NCBI GenBank assembly: GCA_910586645.1
Contig: CAJUIS010000046.1
Coordinates: 1-8,312, forward strand
Origin: an uncultured Lachnospiraceae bacterium
GTDB taxonomy: Bacteria > Bacillota > Clostridia > Lachnospirales > Lachnospiraceae
Reading direction: 5' to 3'
Length of the DNA stretch: 8,312 nucleotides
Shown here: in pieces, positions 6,920 to 8,312 of the stretch
How positions within the stretch are numbered: the stretch's first letter is position 1
Layout of the letters: each line of letters begins with the position of its first letter
The notes under the pieces: model-generated
The model's database searches: none
Told to the model about the DNA's origin: nothing
The model's input: the letters and a program-made list of their open reading frames with translations, nothing else
Position numbers and translations under genes: made by a program

Positions 6920-7947
6920 AGCGGCTGCTGAACACTTTGTATGTGACGGGAAAGAACCGTTATCTTTCTTTGGATGGGGAAAATGTGGTTGTGCTGGAAC
7001 AGCAGGAGGAAATCGGAAGAGTGCCGCTGCATAATATTCAGGGAATTGTGACGTTTGGATATACGGGGGCCAGTCCGGCTTTGATGGGAGCCTGTGCCGA
7101 ACGAAATATTGATTTGAGCTTTATGTCCGGAAGCGGCCGTTTTCTGGCAAGGGTATCCGGTGAAATTAAGGGAAATGTTATATTGCGCAAGAAGCAGTAT
7201 CGGGTCAGCGAAAATGAGGAGGAGAGCATAAAGCTGGCAAGAAATTTTATCACGGGAAAAATTTATAATTCCCGATGGATTTTAGAGCGTGCAATCAGGG
7301 ATTATCCGCTTCGCATTGACGTAGATAAGGTAAAAGCAAAGTCCGTATTTTTATATCAGAGCCTGGATTCCGTCAGAATATGCGAAAACAGCGCAACGCT
7401 TCTTGGTTTGGAGGGGGAAGCGGCGTCGGTCTATTTTTCTGTATTTGATGAATTGATTTTACAGCAAAAGGAGACGTTTTATTTTCATGGCAGAAATAAG
7501 CGGCCGCCGCTGGATTGTGTAAATGCGATGTTGTCTTTTGCGTACAGTCTGCTGGCCGGAATGTGCGGCGCGGCTCTGGAAGCAGTGGGACTGGATCCGT
7601 ACGTTGGATTTTACCATACGGACAGACCGGGCCGCATGTCTCTTGCATTGGATTTGATGGAGGAGTTTCGGGGAGTTATGGCTGACAGGTTTGTATTGAC
7701 GCTGATTAATAAGAGAACGCTGAAAGCAACTGATTTTTTAAAGAAAGAAAGCGGAGCGGTTCTTTTGACGGAGAGCGGGAGAAAGACGTTTTTGCGCGCG
7801 TGGCAGGAGCGAAAAGGCGAGATGATAAAGCATCCGTTTTTAAATGAAAAAATAGAATGGGGCATGGCCCCTCACGCACAGGCTATGTTATTGGCCAGAC
7901 ATTTAAGAGGCGATCTGGATGAGTATCCGCCGTTTTTCTGGAAGTAG
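6916..7947 (+). CDS. cas1: Cas1, CRISPR integrase
   Basis: Cas1 is the integrase that, with Cas2, inserts new spacers at the leader end of the array. The 343-aa protein begins M-K-R-L-L-N-T-L-Y-V-T, as type I-C Cas1 usually does. The ATG overlaps the cas4 TGA (ATGA) and has AAGG at 6906-6909, 6 bases upstream. A longer open frame begins at 6811 but its extra residues are not Cas1-like. Metal-binding residues are E166 (L-E-G-E-A-A), H234 (F-Y-H-T-D-R-P-G-R), and D246 with E249 (L-D-L-M-E-E-F-R). Their spacing agrees with the E/H/D-D set known from other Cas1 proteins. The N-terminal beta domain and C-terminal helical domain both look full length, so the enzyme is probably active. Confidence 0.95.
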   Translation: MKRLLNTLYVTGKNRYLSLDGENVVVLEQQEEIGRVPLHNIQGIVTFGYTGASPALMGACAERNIDLSFMSGSGRFLARVSGEIKGNVILRKKQYRVSENEEESIKLARNFITGKIYNSRWILERAIRDYPLRIDVDKVKAKSVFLYQSLDSVRICENSATLLGLEGEAASVYFSVFDELILQQKETFYFHGRNKRPPLDCVNAMLSFAYSLLAGMCGAALEAVGLDPYVGFYHTDRPGRMSLALDLMEEFRGVMADRFVLTLINKRTLKATDFLKKESGAVLLTESGRKTFLRAWQERKGEMIKHPFLNEKIEWGMAPHAQAMLLARHLRGDLDEYPPFFWK

Positions 7948-7963
7948 GTGAATGGATTTTATG
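7945..7963 (+). promoter_or_regulatory. Ribosome-binding site deciding the cas2 start
   Basis: AGGTG at 7946-7950 overlaps the cas1 stop codon. It is 1 base from the ATG at 7952 but 10 bases from the in-frame ATG at 7961. The latter yields M-L-I-L-V-T-Y-D, the standard Cas2 beginning, so 7961 is preferred. Confidence 0.6.
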
Positions 7964-8251
7964 CTGATATTGGTTACTTATGATGTAAATACGGAAACTG
8001 CGGCAGGACGCAAACGGCTTAGAAAAGTGGCGAAGCAGTGCGTGAATTATGGGCAGAGAGTGCAGAATTCTGTTTTTGAATGTCAGGTGGATTCTGTGAA
8101 ATTTCGTCAGATGAAAGCGGTTCTGGAAGATTTGATTGATAAGGAAAAAGACAGTCTGCGATTTTATAATCTGGGGGATAAGTATCAGAATAAAGTTGAG
8201 CATATCGGAGCTAAGCCGGGATTTGACGTGACGGATACCTTGATTTTTTGA
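7961..8251 (+). CDS. cas2: Cas2, structural partner of Cas1 integrase
   Basis: Cas2 forms the central dimer that bridges two Cas1 dimers and fixes spacer length in the integration complex. The 96-aa protein has a ferredoxin-like fold pattern: beta-1 M-L-I-L-V-T-Y-D with the conserved D8, then the helix T-A-A-G-R-K-R-L-R-K-V-A-K, then Y-G-Q-R-V-Q-N-S-V-F-E-C, and a C-terminal D-T-L-I-F tail. These stretches are typical of type I-C Cas2. An alternative start at 7952 would add three residues (M-D-F) but is too close to the ribosome-binding site. It is the last gene of the operon. The 13-base gap from cas1 indicates co-transcription. Confidence 0.94.
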   Translation: MLILVTYDVNTETAAGRKRLRKVAKQCVNYGQRVQNSVFECQVDSVKFRQMKAVLEDLIDKEKDSLRFYNLGDKYQNKVEHIGAKPGFDVTDTLIF

Positions 8252-8312
8252 AAGGATGTGGATTGTCAACACTTTTTCAGACAACTTTTTTAAGGTTATT
8301 TTGCCTGTATTG
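8252..8312 (+). promoter_or_regulatory. AT-rich segment after cas2, probable start of the CRISPR leader
   Basis: No gene is present after the cas2 stop. The segment is T-rich, with runs of five and six T. In type I-C loci the array normally begins within a few hundred bases of cas2, preceded by an AT-rich leader that contains the array promoter and integration signals. No repeat copy is reached here, so the leader call is positional inference. Confidence 0.45.
8263..8291 (+). repeat. Short inverted repeat followed by a T-run
   Basis: TTGTC at 8263-8267 pairs with GACAA at 8280-8284 across a 12-base loop, and six T follow at 8286-8291. The arrangement resembles an intrinsic terminator, but a 5-bp AT-rich stem is weak. 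It could equally be a leader element or chance. Confidence 0.25.

Noticed and set aside
5963..6935. Two - strand open frames (272 and 244 aa) opposite cas7, cas4 and cas1
   Set aside because: Their His/Pro/Phe-rich composition and full overlap with well-supported genes mark them as shadows.
7883..8284. 133-aa open frame on the - strand opposite cas2 and the leader
   Set aside because: It covers the whole of cas2 in antisense and has no recognisable motif.

Overview
The window holds a complete, compact type I-C CRISPR-Cas operon, all on the + strand, in the canonical order cas3 - cas5c - cas8c (with an internal cas11c) - cas7 - cas4 - cas1 - cas2. The subtype call rests on the gene order, on the csd1/csd2-like Cas8c and Cas7, on the absence of cas6, and on a Cas5c carrying the residues expected of the pre-crRNA-processing variant. 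Strong GGAGG ribosome-binding sites, frequent GTG and TTG starts, moderate GC and the protein sequences suggest a low-to-moderate-GC Firmicute, probably a clostridium of the Lachnospiraceae type. That placement is inferred from sequence style, not from a search.

Layout: 1-107 is the cas3 upstream region, which contains an apparent ribosome-binding site and an ATG that is out of frame with cas3. Interference and crRNA genes follow: cas3 (nuclease-helicase, 108-2498), cas5c (crRNA processing and 5' handle, 2514-3266), cas8c (large subunit, 3263-5389), an embedded cas11c small subunit (5018-5389) and cas7 (backbone, 5404-6258). The adaptation genes are cas4 (6251-6919), cas1 (6916-7947) and cas2 (7961-8251). 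The last 61 bases (8252-8312) are AT-rich and non-coding and probably begin the CRISPR leader. No repeat-spacer unit is reached before the window ends. Genes overlap by a few bases or are separated by 15 bases or fewer, so they are probably one transcript with translational coupling. The promoter must lie at or before the left edge.

How the parts work together: Cas1-Cas2 with Cas4 select and insert spacers. Cas5c cuts the array transcript and stays on the crRNA. Cas5c, Cas7, Cas8c and Cas11c form the Cascade complex, which recruits Cas3 to degrade bound DNA.

Three points are unusual. (1) The conserved Cas3 N-terminus (FLAHV) is read in the cas3 frame, but the only ATG with a good ribosome-binding site is one frame off, which suggests a 1-base indel, a sequencing error or, less likely, a +1 slip. 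(2) Cas8c is long and carries an acidic insertion made of about four tandem 12-13-residue repeats. (3) A strong internal ribosome-binding site and GTG in cas8c mark a separately translated Cas11c.
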